This document shows, piece by piece, positions 8,671 to 16,766 of a stretch of DNA of 64,000 nucleotides; positions within the stretch are counted from its first letter, which is position 1; the number at the start of each line of letters is the position of its first letter. Position numbers and translations under genes: made by a program. A model generated the notes under the pieces. That model was given only the letters and a program-made list of their open reading frames with translations, was not told where the DNA came from and made no database searches. Source of the DNA: Pandoraea thiooxydans (GTDB lineage: Bacteria; Pseudomonadota; Gammaproteobacteria; Burkholderiales; Burkholderiaceae); assembly GCF_001931675.1 (NCBI RefSeq), contig NZ_CP014839.1, forward strand, positions 4,092,001 to 4,156,000, in the 5' to 3' direction.

Positions 8671-9576
8671 ATGCGACAGATCATCAAACGATACCTCGCG
8701 GGTTGGCTGCTGGCAGCCGGGTGCGCGCTCGGCGCGGCGCAGGGCCAGTCACGGGCGGCGACGCCAGCGGCGGCCGATGCTGGTGCGCGCCTGACGATCT
8801 CGGCCGCCGCGCATCAGCGCAGTTGGACGCGTGCCCAGTTGCTGGCCGATCCGCGCCTTGCGCCGGTGACGCTCGATGACGACAATTTCAAGCGCCGCAT
8901 GACCGTCTCGGCGATACCGATGGCATCATTGCTCGATGGCTTGCCGATACCGCCGGGCGCGAGCGCGACACTGGTGGCCAGCGACGGCTACATTTCGCAC
9001 ATGCCTATGGGGTTGCTCCTCACCAGCGAGCCCGATGCCCCGCGCGCCTATCTCGCGGTGGAAAACCCGGCCGCGCCGTGGCCGCAACTCGAAGGCCACG
9101 ATATCGGCCCGTTCCGGCTGGTCTGGACGCTGCCGGCAGACAGGGCGCACGGCGCGGGCGCATCGATCAATCAGAGTTACTGGACCTACAGCATCGAGCG
9201 CATCGAGGCGGTTGCGTCCCCGGCCGAGCGCTTCCCGGCAATTCGACCCGCCGCCGATGTACCGGCGCACGGCGCGATCATGCGCGGCTTCGCGGTGTTT
9301 CAGCGGGCCTGTTTTTCCTGCCACTCGCTCAACGGGGCGGGCGATTCCCACCTGGGCCCCGATCTGAATGTGCCGTTCAATCCGGTCGAGTATCTCGGCG
9401 ACGCACGCCTGGCCCGCTACATTCGCAACCCGCAGTCGCTGCGCTGGTGGCCCAACGCACGGATGCCGGGAATCGATCGCGCGACCGTCTCGGATGCGCA
9501 GTTGCGCGACTTGCTCGCCTATTTGCACCATATGGCGGGGCGCAAAATTCCCGCGCCGCCCTCGCCGGGCGGTTGA
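8671..9576 (+). CDS. Periplasmic c-type cytochrome with N-terminal oxidoreductase-like domain
   Basis: A 301-residue exported protein. Residues 1-30 form a signal peptide (KR then GWLLAAGCALGAAQGQS). Residues 40-180 resemble a molybdopterin-oxidoreductase-type domain (TLDDDNFKRRMTVSAIPMASLLDG, LVASDGYISHMP) without an obvious cofactor Cys. The C-terminal cytochrome c domain has one haem-binding motif, C214-F-S-C217-H218, and a likely axial Met265 in ARMPG. It probably shuttles electrons in the periplasm; the partner is unknown. GGAG precedes the ATG. Confidence 0.82.
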   Translation: MRQIIKRYLAGWLLAAGCALGAAQGQSRAATPAAADAGARLTISAAAHQRSWTRAQLLADPRLAPVTLDDDNFKRRMTVSAIPMASLLDGLPIPPGASATLVASDGYISHMPMGLLLTSEPDAPRAYLAVENPAAPWPQLEGHDIGPFRLVWTLPADRAHGAGASINQSYWTYSIERIEAVASPAERFPAIRPAADVPAHGAIMRGFAVFQRACFSCHSLNGAGDSHLGPDLNVPFNPVEYLGDARLARYIRNPQSLRWWPNARMPGIDRATVSDAQLRDLLAYLHHMAGRKIPAPPSPGG

Positions 9577-9697
9577 TCCCGATCATCCTTTCGCATGAAT
9601 GTCCGACATCGCGATATGGGAAGGCAAACGGCGACGATAACTCACGCTACACTGAACGGCATCAGTCACCGCGCCGGATATCACAGGAGACTCGCCG

Positions 9698-10660
9698 ATG
9701 ATTACGCTGGATGCGCAGCAGACCGCGCAGGCATTGCCTTATCCCGAGTTGGCCAACGCCATCGAGACGATGTTGACCGAAATGCGCAGCGGCAGCGCGC
9801 ACGCACCGGAGCGGCTGGTATGCCACGTTGGCGATGGCGACGGCCGTGACGGCAGGCCGGGTGGCATCTTGCTGGTGATGCCGGCCAGCAACCGCGACAT
9901 CGCCATGACCAAGCACGTCAATGTGCATGCCGGCAACGCGCGCCACGGGTTGCCCGCGATTCAGGGCGAAGTGTTGGTGTATGACGCCAATAACGGCCAG
10001 CGTCTGATGCTGCTCGACGGCCCCGTGCTGACCAGCCGGCGCACCGCCGCCGTATCCTTGCTGGCGGCTCGCAAATTCGCGCCGCGCCCGCGCGGCCCGG
10101 TATTGATCGTCGGCGCGGGCGTGCAGGCGCGCGCGCACCTCGAAGCCTTCGCGGCCGGCCTGGAGAGCCGCCACTTCATGCTCTATTCGCGCACCCGCGC
10201 GAACGCCCGGGCCCTGGCCGATCATGCCCAGACGCTGGGCGTCGAAGCCACCGTGGTCGATTCGGTCGAAGCGGGCCTGCAGTCTGCCACGGTGGTCGTT
10301 GCCGCAACCACCAGCACCACTCCGGTACTGCCCGACAGCGGCGCGATGCGCTGGCGCGACGACATCTTTATCGCCGCCGTCGGCGCGTTTCGCCCGGACA
10401 TGCAGGAGCTGCCGCCGCAGTTGTGTCGCGACGCCGCGGTGCGCGGCACGCTGGTGATCGATACCTGGGAAGTCAAGCACGAGGCCGGCGACTTGCTGCA
10501 CGCGGGCATCAACTGGTCGCGCGCCGTGCCGCTGGTCGACGCCGTGCTCACCCCCGACCGCTTCCGCGCCGGCGGCCCGGTCCTGTTCAAGAGCGTGGGA
10601 TGCGCGCTGTGGGATCTGGCGGCGGTGTTGTGCGCGCGGCGGTTGGAGGGAAGTTCTTGA
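9698..10660 (+). CDS. Ornithine cyclodeaminase / delta1-pyrroline-2-carboxylate reductase family protein
   Basis: A 320-residue NAD(P)-binding enzyme of the OCD/mu-crystallin family. TKHVNVH (71-77) supplies the substrate-binding Lys, and VLIVGAGVQARAHLEAF (135-151) is the dinucleotide-binding loop. Members either deaminate ornithine to proline or reduce cyclic imino acids such as pyrroline- or piperideine-2-carboxylate; sequence alone does not decide. CAGGAGA lies before the ATG. The IS256 scar and the island begin about 180 bases after its stop. Confidence 0.85.
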   Translation: MITLDAQQTAQALPYPELANAIETMLTEMRSGSAHAPERLVCHVGDGDGRDGRPGGILLVMPASNRDIAMTKHVNVHAGNARHGLPAIQGEVLVYDANNGQRLMLLDGPVLTSRRTAAVSLLAARKFAPRPRGPVLIVGAGVQARAHLEAFAAGLESRHFMLYSRTRANARALADHAQTLGVEATVVDSVEAGLQSATVVVAATTSTTPVLPDSGAMRWRDDIFIAAVGAFRPDMQELPPQLCRDAAVRGTLVIDTWEVKHEAGDLLHAGINWSRAVPLVDAVLTPDRFRAGGPVLFKSVGCALWDLAAVLCARRLEGSS

Positions 10661-10840
10661 CGCCGCCAGGGTCGAAGTACGCAGCGGTCTGGAGATGCCC
10701 GCTTGTTTCAGGCGTTCCCTCCAAGGGAGGCGGTGGCGCAATTTGCCGCGCATCGGAGGCCCTTCAACACCAATCGAAAGATGCTGTAGACGGTTTCTCC
10801 GGCAAACTTTCCGTCCTGAGCCGCGGTAAGAGCCACCGGG

Positions 10841-10894
10841 CTTGACGCGCAGCGCATCGAAGAACACCATCGGGTACAGCGGCTCAAGCGGCCG
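10841..10894 (-). pseudogene. IS256-family transposase remnant
   Basis: On the minus strand, codons 10894 to 10841 read RPLEPLYPMVFFDALRVK, the highly conserved core block of IS256-family transposases. In intact proteins it is normally followed by residues like IRDEG; here the similarity stops abruptly, and a stop codon lies a few codons upstream. Only this fragment of a roughly 400-residue transposase remains. It lies between the cyclodeaminase gene and the LysR gene, at the left edge of the island. Confidence 0.75.
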
Positions 10895-10899
10895 GACTG

Positions 10900-11817
10900 T
10901 TATCCGCTACCTTGGTCAAGACTTTTTCGGTTTGCGAGGCTCCCGGGCATGCCGGCGCTGGCAGCGAGCAGACATTCCAGAAGGACGCTGGCTGCGGCGG
11001 GCGCTCCACGAGGGTTTGGTTGCAAAACACCGATCTCGCGATGGAACGATTGCTCGCCCAATGGCACCACCCTGACCTTCTTTGGCAGAGGAAGGTTTGC
11101 GGCTGCCAAGGGAATCAGCGCTACGCCCATCCCAATGGCAACCAGATTGATCAACCCCGCGATTTCGTCGAGTTCGATCGCATCGCAAACAGTCAGCCCT
11201 TCGCGCCGAAGAAACCTCTCCACCGAGCGTCCGCCAAAGGATGTGCGCTCGTAGCGCAGGAACGGATTTTCCCGAAGGATCTTTCGCCAGTCATCGCCCT
11301 TGACTTGGTTCGGCACGAGCAGGACATAGGGCTCGCGAATCAGCGGTTGCCAGGTCATATCCTGAGGCAATCCAAACGGAGGCTTGATGATGATCGCGGC
11401 ATCGATCTGTCCGGTATCGAGCGCGTCCATCAGAGAAATGGAGAGCCCCGGTATGACGTGGATTCGCAGGAAGGCAAACCGCACTCTCAAAGCGGCTAAT
11501 GCACGGGGAAGCAAAGTCGCGTGGACAGAAGCAATCGCTCCTATCCTCATCATGCCGGCGACCATGGTCTCGCCAGGCAACTCCGCAAGTTTGTCGTAGA
11601 GCGCGCAGATTTCTTCGGCTCTCGGCAGTGTCGCTTGGCCTGCGGGATTCAGGATTGCCGCCCGCCCCGTGCGCTCGAACAGCGCGAATCCCAGGGACTC
11701 TTCCAGCCGCTTGATCTGGCTGCTGACCGCGGATTGGGTCAGGCCGATGCGGTCGCCTGCGGCCTGGAACGTCCCAAGTCGGCATACGGCGATGAAGGTG
11801 CGCAGTTCGGTGAGCAT
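10900..11817 (-). CDS. LysR-family regulator of the amino-acid-like island
   Basis: A 305-residue LTTR. Residues 1-60 are the winged HTH (MLTELRTFIAVCRLGTFQAAGDRIGLTQSAVSSQIKRLE), followed by a periplasmic-binding-protein-like effector domain. It is divergent from the aminotransferase gene with 92 bases between starts, the usual arrangement for a LysR controlling its neighbour. The ATG at 11817 is used because the HTH begins there. The last residues run into the IS256-scar region, so the C-terminus may be altered relative to the ancestral gene. Confidence 0.9.
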   Translation of the reverse strand: MLTELRTFIAVCRLGTFQAAGDRIGLTQSAVSSQIKRLEESLGFALFERTGRAAILNPAGQATLPRAEEICALYDKLAELPGETMVAGMMRIGAIASVHATLLPRALAALRVRFAFLRIHVIPGLSISLMDALDTGQIDAAIIIKPPFGLPQDMTWQPLIREPYVLLVPNQVKGDDWRKILRENPFLRYERTSFGGRSVERFLRREGLTVCDAIELDEIAGLINLVAIGMGVALIPLAAANLPLPKKVRVVPLGEQSFHREIGVLQPNPRGAPAAASVLLECLLAASAGMPGSLANRKSLDQGSG

Positions 11818-11851
11818 CGAGCATTCAGAAAATTGATGGAAAGCACAAAAA

Positions 11852-11863
11852 TATATCGATATA
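11852..11863. promoter_or_regulatory. Perfect 12-bp palindrome in the LysR/aminotransferase intergenic region
   Basis: TATATCGATATA is a perfect palindrome lying 34 bases from the LysR start and 46 bases from the aminotransferase start. It is a candidate LysR operator, or it may overlap the promoter elements of either gene. Confidence 0.4.
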
Positions 11864-11909
11864 CATGTTCCTGGCAAGTCCGTAAATTCAACTCCTACTG
11901 GAGATATAC

Positions 11910-13112
11910 ATGAACTTACTTGCCGCCTCGTTGAACGCAGTCAAGCCATCCCCGACGCTCGAAATCGCCAAAAAGGCTGCCCAGCTGCGTCGTGAAGGGG
12001 CGGATGTGATTGGGCTTGCCCAGGGCGAGCCCGACTTCCCGACGCCGCAGCACATCGGCGTCGCCGCCAAGGATGCAATTGAACGAGGCCTCACCAGATA
12101 TACCGATGTAGATGGAACTCCGGAGCTGAAAGCGGCAATTGCCCGCAAATTCCTCCGTGAAAACGGTCTGGAATACGAGCGCAGCCAAATCAGCGTCGGG
12201 GCGGGCGCAAAGCACGTGATCTTCAATGCATTGAGCGCGAGTTTGAATCCCGCCGACGAGGTGATCATTCCCGCGCCCTACTGGGTTTCCTATCCCGACA
12301 TGGTGCTTCTCGCGGGAGGAAATCCCGTCGAGGTGCCGTGTGGCCCGGACCAGGGCTACAGGCTGACGGCGGCCCAACTACGCGCTGCCATCACGCCCCG
12401 CACCAAGTGGCTAATCCTGAACTCTCCCGGCAATCCCACGGGCGCCGGGTACTCGCGGGAGGAGCTCAGGGCTCTGGCCGACGTCCTTCTGGATTTCCCC
12501 AACGTCTTCATCCTGACCGACGACATCTACGAGCACCTTCGCTATGACGGCTGGGAGTTCAATACGCTGGCCAGGATTGAGTCGAAGCTGTATCCGCGGA
12601 CGCTCACTGTCAACGGCGTTTCCAAAGCCTACGCGATGACCGGCTGGCGCATTGGCTACGCCGCGGGCCCTGAGCTCCTGGTTCAGGCCATGGCGAAGAT
12701 CCAGTCTCAGAGCACAAGCAATCCTTGCTCGATTGCCCAGCATGCCGCACTGGCCGCCCTCGATGGTCCCATGGACTTCCTGCGCGCTCGCAATGAGGTC
12801 TTCCGGGAGCGCCGCGACTTGTGTCTCGAAGCCTTCAATGCCATCGACGGCCTCGAATGCCGCAGGCCCGAGGGCGCCTTCTACCTCTTTCCGTCTTGCT
12901 CCGGCTGGATCGGTCGAAAGACACCTGACGGGCAGCGGCTGAACAACGACATTGCCGTAGCCAGATTCCTATTGGAAAAGGCGCGGGTAGCCGTCGTTCC
13001 AGGTAGTGCGTTCGGATCGGAGGGCCATTTCCGGATTTCGTTTGCAACAGACACCGAGCAGTTGCGTCAGGCATGCAAGCGGCTTGCCGCAGCGGCCAAG
13101 CAAATCGACTAG
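11910..13112 (+). CDS. PLP-dependent aminotransferase, class I (aspartate aminotransferase-like)
   Basis: A 400-residue fold-type I aminotransferase close to the Ib aspartate aminotransferase group. Seen are NSPGNPTG (171-178), LTDDIYEHL with Asp and Tyr near 204-207, the PLP Lys239 in NGVSKAYAMTGWRIGY, and the C-terminal Arg in HFRISFAT. It swaps an amino group between an amino acid and a 2-oxo acid in the cytosol. It is first of five genes running the same way (stop to next start 9 bases), so it likely feeds or drains a 2-oxo acid used by the aldolase-like protein downstream. Confidence 0.92.
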   Translation: MNLLAASLNAVKPSPTLEIAKKAAQLRREGADVIGLAQGEPDFPTPQHIGVAAKDAIERGLTRYTDVDGTPELKAAIARKFLRENGLEYERSQISVGAGAKHVIFNALSASLNPADEVIIPAPYWVSYPDMVLLAGGNPVEVPCGPDQGYRLTAAQLRAAITPRTKWLILNSPGNPTGAGYSREELRALADVLLDFPNVFILTDDIYEHLRYDGWEFNTLARIESKLYPRTLTVNGVSKAYAMTGWRIGYAAGPELLVQAMAKIQSQSTSNPCSIAQHAALAALDGPMDFLRARNEVFRERRDLCLEAFNAIDGLECRRPEGAFYLFPSCSGWIGRKTPDGQRLNNDIAVARFLLEKARVAVVPGSAFGSEGHFRISFATDTEQLRQACKRLAAAAKQID

Positions 13113-13121
13113 GGGCATCAA

Positions 13122-13907
13122 ATGGATCTGGGTCTCGAGGGGAGAAGAGCGCTGGTCCTCAGCGCCGGTGGCGGTATCGGCAGCGCGGTCGCGGTAGCGT
13201 TGGCTCGAGAGGGCGCGGAGCTATTCCTCGCGGACATCAATGAGGGTGCGCTCGCAGCTGCGGTTCGGAGGGTTGAGGATGAAGGTGGCGTCGCTCATTC
13301 GTACGTGTTCGACCTCGCTTCGCCAGAGCAGACTTCCGAGGCGATGTCCAAGATGCTTTCTGCGGCCGCTTCCATCGACATTCTGTTCAACAACACCGGA
13401 GGCCCCGCACCTGGACCAGCCGACGGGCAGCCGCGTGAGTCCTGGGAAAAGGTCTTCGGCGCCATGGTGCTTCCTGTCATCGCCATTACCGACCGGGTGC
13501 TGCCGGGAATGCGTGAGAAGGGGTGGGGGCGGATTATCACCACGACTTCCTCCGGCGTGGTCGCCCCGATTGCCAACCTTGGACTGTCCAATACGGCGCG
13601 GCTCAGCTTGCTCGGCTGGTCCAAGACGCTGGCGAAGGACGTCGCGCGAGACGGCGTAACGGTGAACGTGCTGGTGCCGGGGCGAATCGGCACAGCGCGC
13701 ACGCGCTTCCTGGACGGTGTGAAGGCGAGCAGGGAGCAGCGCGACGTTTCCCTGGTGGAGCTCGAGAGCGCGGCATCCATCCCTATAGGCCGGTATGGCC
13801 GTCCTGAAGAATACGCTGACGTCGCCACCTTCCTCGCAAGTGAAAAGGCTTCCTACATCACTGGCACAGTGGTGCGCGTGGACGGTGGCCTTATCCAATC
13901 GATCTGA
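13122..13907 (+). CDS. Atypical short-chain dehydrogenase/reductase
   Basis: A 261-residue SDR-fold protein. The nucleotide-binding loop is SAGGGIG (14-20) and the structural NNTGG is at 90-94. The catalytic Ser is probably Ser143 or Ser144. The family Y-x-x-x-K pair is replaced: the aligned positions read S156-N-T-A-R160 within LGLSNTARLSLLGWSKTLA. The C-terminal RYGRPEEYADVATFLASEKASYITGTVVRVDGG is normal. It is therefore either an SDR subgroup with changed chemistry or a non-catalytic binding protein. It is co-directional and nearly contiguous with the aminotransferase. Confidence 0.88.
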   Translation: MDLGLEGRRALVLSAGGGIGSAVAVALAREGAELFLADINEGALAAAVRRVEDEGGVAHSYVFDLASPEQTSEAMSKMLSAAASIDILFNNTGGPAPGPADGQPRESWEKVFGAMVLPVIAITDRVLPGMREKGWGRIITTTSSGVVAPIANLGLSNTARLSLLGWSKTLAKDVARDGVTVNVLVPGRIGTARTRFLDGVKASREQRDVSLVELESAASIPIGRYGRPEEYADVATFLASEKASYITGTVVRVDGGLIQSI

Positions 13908-13933
13908 CTCACCATTTCATGAAGGAGATCGCC

Positions 13934-14641
13934 ATGACCCCCCTTGATCCCGCCATCGTCAAAGCGCTGTCCAATGTCACGACGGCGACCCTCACCACCA
14001 TCCTGCTTAAAAAAGGCCTTCGCAACGTCTGGATCCGCGGCGCGTTTCCTCTGGCGAAGGATGTTCCCCGCGTGGTTGGCCGTGTATTCACGGTGCGCTT
14101 CGTTCCGGCACGTGAAGACCTTGCAACACTCGAGTCCTGGGCTTCGCCGAAGTCTAGCCGCGGCGCCATTGAACAGATGCCGGCGGGTTGCGTCGCCGTG
14201 GTGGACGCCATGGGCGTCAAGGATGCCGGCGTCTGGGGTGACATTCTTTGCGCCCGCATGGCCAAGCGGGGGGTGCGGGCAATGGTTACGGATGGAGTCG
14301 TACGTGATCTGGCTGGCGTGCTCGGCACCGGCCTGCCCGTCTGGTGCAGCGGTGCTGCGGCGCCGCCCTCGGTCGCAGGCCTGACCTTCGTGGACTGGCA
14401 GCAACCTGTTGCCTGTGGCGGCGTAGCGGTATTTCCCGACGACGTGATCGTGGCCGATCAGGACGGTGCCGTCCTCATTCCAAGCGCTCTGCTCGACGAT
14501 ATCGTCGATGCCGCCGTGGAACAGGAGCGTTTTGAAGGTTGGATCATGCAGGAGGTGAATGCAGGTGCAAGGCTGCCCGGCCTATATCCGCCAAGTGACG
14601 AAAATAAGGCGAAGTATCAAGCTGCCTGCGCGAAGGACTGA
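13934..14641 (+). CDS. RraA/HMG-aldolase family protein
   Basis: A 235-residue member of the RraA-like fold that includes 4-hydroxy-4-methyl-2-oxoglutarate (HMG)/4-carboxy-4-hydroxy-2-oxoadipate aldolases. These cleave 4-hydroxy-2-oxo diacids to pyruvate. Seen are WGDILCARMAKRG (Gly-Asp at 102-103) and VTDGVVRD with Arg124 and Asp125, the pair needed for metal-dependent aldolase activity. A catalytic role is thus more likely than RNase E inhibition. AAGGAG six bases upstream decides the ATG at 13934 over 13919. The gene follows the SDR by 26 bases. Confidence 0.85.
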   Translation: MTPLDPAIVKALSNVTTATLTTILLKKGLRNVWIRGAFPLAKDVPRVVGRVFTVRFVPAREDLATLESWASPKSSRGAIEQMPAGCVAVVDAMGVKDAGVWGDILCARMAKRGVRAMVTDGVVRDLAGVLGTGLPVWCSGAAAPPSVAGLTFVDWQQPVACGGVAVFPDDVIVADQDGAVLIPSALLDDIVDAAVEQERFEGWIMQEVNAGARLPGLYPPSDENKAKYQAACAKD

Positions 14642-14765
14642 ACGACGCGGATCGGCCACATCCGGGCCGGTTTATGGGTTGGAGTCTGGTGGGTTCGGGC
14701 TCGATAATCGCTCGGTTGCAAGTTTCGTTTTCCCGCGGTAAGCCTCAGTCCCGGAAAGGATGTGC

Positions 14766-15476
14766 ATGAGATTGGTTCCAAAAAAGGCCCTTGCGGTATC
14801 GCACGTGGCATTCGAAAACCTGGGGACATTGCGCCACGTTCTGTCGGGGCGTGGCTTCGAAATCGACGAGATCGACGCGGCAACCGTCGATTGGGATGCC
14901 TTCGACGCGACGCAGTTCGATCTCGTCGTCATCCTCGGTGGCCCGTTGGGCGTCGCTGATGAGCCCTCCTATCCATTCCTCACCAGGGAAATCGCATTCA
15001 TAAAGCAATGCGTCGATACGAGCGTTCCCCTGATCGGCGCCTGCCTGGGCGCGCAACTGATTGCCCGTGTGCTTGGAGCAAACGTGACGCCCATGGGTGT
15101 CAAGGAAATCGGCTTTGCAGCCGTGGAGCTGACGGAGGCCGGGCTTGAGTCTGCGTTGCACGGGCTAAGGTCTACACCGGTCCTGCATTGGCACGGCGAT
15201 GAGTTTGAAATCCCCGAGGGTGCGCTTCACTTGGCCAGAACGTCGATCGGACGCAACCAGGCATTCGCATTTGGCAAGCATGTTCTTGGACTGCAGTTCC
15301 ATCTCGAGGTCGAGTGCGCGGATATCGAGCGGTGGCTGGTCGGCAATTCGGGAGAGCTTGTTCAGGAAAAGATCGACCCGGCTGTCCTGCGTGCGCAGGC
15401 CCTGCGCTACGGGAACGAGTTAGCCGCCGTGTCCGCCGTGGTATTCACGCGGTGGCTCCGGGACCTGGGTCTATAG
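14766..15476 (+). CDS. Class I glutamine amidotransferase-like protein (GMP synthase-like)
   Basis: A 236-residue type 1 glutamine amidotransferase domain. The nucleophile elbow is GACLGAQL with Cys93. The His and Glu of the triad are His179 and Glu181 in LQFHLEVE. Stand-alone members of this group hydrolyse gamma-glutamyl amides or serve unknown partners; no synthetase partner is in the cluster. GAAAGGA precedes two possible ATGs (14760 and 14766), and the second has the better spacing. A 124-base gap separates it from the aldolase-like gene. Confidence 0.85.
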   Translation: MRLVPKKALAVSHVAFENLGTLRHVLSGRGFEIDEIDAATVDWDAFDATQFDLVVILGGPLGVADEPSYPFLTREIAFIKQCVDTSVPLIGACLGAQLIARVLGANVTPMGVKEIGFAAVELTEAGLESALHGLRSTPVLHWHGDEFEIPEGALHLARTSIGRNQAFAFGKHVLGLQFHLEVECADIERWLVGNSGELVQEKIDPAVLRAQALRYGNELAAVSAVVFTRWLRDLGL

Positions 15477-15559
15477 CGTCAGCACTGGCTCTGGCCGCCT
15501 AAACCCACGCCGCGCCAATCCAGGAGTTCCGGACCAGGCAGGATCAAAGGACACAATTC

Positions 15560-16576
15560 ATGCGCAGAATAAATGTAGCAATTACGGGCTTTGGCGGCAT
15601 CGGCCGCAAGGTTGCCGAACTCTTGCTCGATCGCCAGCCTCACTATCGGGCAAGGTACCAGTTCGACGTACGCGTGGTCGGTGTTTGCGGCTCATCTGCA
15701 GGCCTGATCGATGAAGCCGGCCTGGACAAAGCGCGTCTTGGCAACCGGGCCGCTTATACCAAAGGCTTGACCGGATCGGCCTTCGTCGAAAGCGTGCCTG
15801 CCGATGTCTTATTCGAATCGAGCCCAACGGACTTTCGCACCGGGGGTGCCGCGCTGTCCTATATATCGGCGGCATTGCAACGACGGGTTCACGTTATTGC
15901 CATCTCCAAAGGAGCGCTGGCATTGGCCTACACATCGCTGAGCGACGTCGCAGCGCGCCAGAAGGTCGCATTGAAGCTTAGCGGGGCGGCTGGCTCGGCG
16001 CTTCCCACCATTGATTTGCTGCAGTACAACCTGGCAGGATGCAAAATTTCCTCGGTTGCCGCGATCGTGACCGGCACCACCAACGTGATCCTCTCGGAGA
16101 TGATGGACAAGGAGTGCTCGTTTGGCGAGGCACTATCGGAGGCACAGCATCTGGGGATTGCGGAGTCGGACCCCTCCCTCGATACCGACGGTTGGGATAC
16201 CGCCTGCAAGATCGCCATCGTGTGCAACGCGGCATTCGGCACAGCGATCAAGGTGCAAGAAATGCCTCGACAGGGAATCAGTGGCGTAACTCTTGAAGAC
16301 GTGCGACGTTGGCGAGCCGGCAATGTCATGCCGCGCCTTGTCGGGGTCATCGAATCGGTCGGCGCGACTTACGACGCCTCGGTGAGGTTGGAGCTATGCG
16401 ACGAAACACACCCGTTTTTCCGGGTGCACGGAAGAAACAAGGCCATTCGCGTGTCCACCGATTTGATGGGTGACTTCGTCATCGTTGGCGGCGGCTCCAA
16501 TCCCTACGGTACCGCAGGTGCGGCTCTAAAGGACTTCGAACACGTCTTGCGCGATCTGTATCGGCCCGTGGAATAG
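15560..16576 (+). CDS. Homoserine dehydrogenase-like protein without ACT domain
   Basis: A 338-residue NAD(P)-dependent dehydrogenase. ITGFGGIGRKVAELL (8-22) is the dinucleotide-binding loop, SKG (116-118) is in the place of the usual NK, GTTNVIL (172-178) and GWDTACKIAI (211-220, Lys217) match the homoserine dehydrogenase catalytic domain. The regulatory ACT domain of biosynthetic enzymes (about 430 residues) is absent. A second homoserine dehydrogenase inside an inducible-looking cluster suggests catabolism or a homologous substrate rather than threonine synthesis. It ends the island. Confidence 0.88.
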   Translation: MRRINVAITGFGGIGRKVAELLLDRQPHYRARYQFDVRVVGVCGSSAGLIDEAGLDKARLGNRAAYTKGLTGSAFVESVPADVLFESSPTDFRTGGAALSYISAALQRRVHVIAISKGALALAYTSLSDVAARQKVALKLSGAAGSALPTIDLLQYNLAGCKISSVAAIVTGTTNVILSEMMDKECSFGEALSEAQHLGIAESDPSLDTDGWDTACKIAIVCNAAFGTAIKVQEMPRQGISGVTLEDVRRWRAGNVMPRLVGVIESVGATYDASVRLELCDETHPFFRVHGRNKAIRVSTDLMGDFVIVGGGSNPYGTAGAALKDFEHVLRDLYRPVE

Positions 16577-16766
16577 CCCGTCATCGGGCTGAACGGGGTC
16601 GAACCATCGAATTAGTGTCGGACGACTGGGCGTGGGATATCGGCCCAAGGACCGGACGGGTGACCGCGAAGGCGCGCTGCAACTCGAGTGAACACTTGAA
16701 ATGGTTTCTACCGCGGCCTGCGCCCCATCAGCACGGCGCTTGAACCGACGGTCCGATTTTCAGAGG

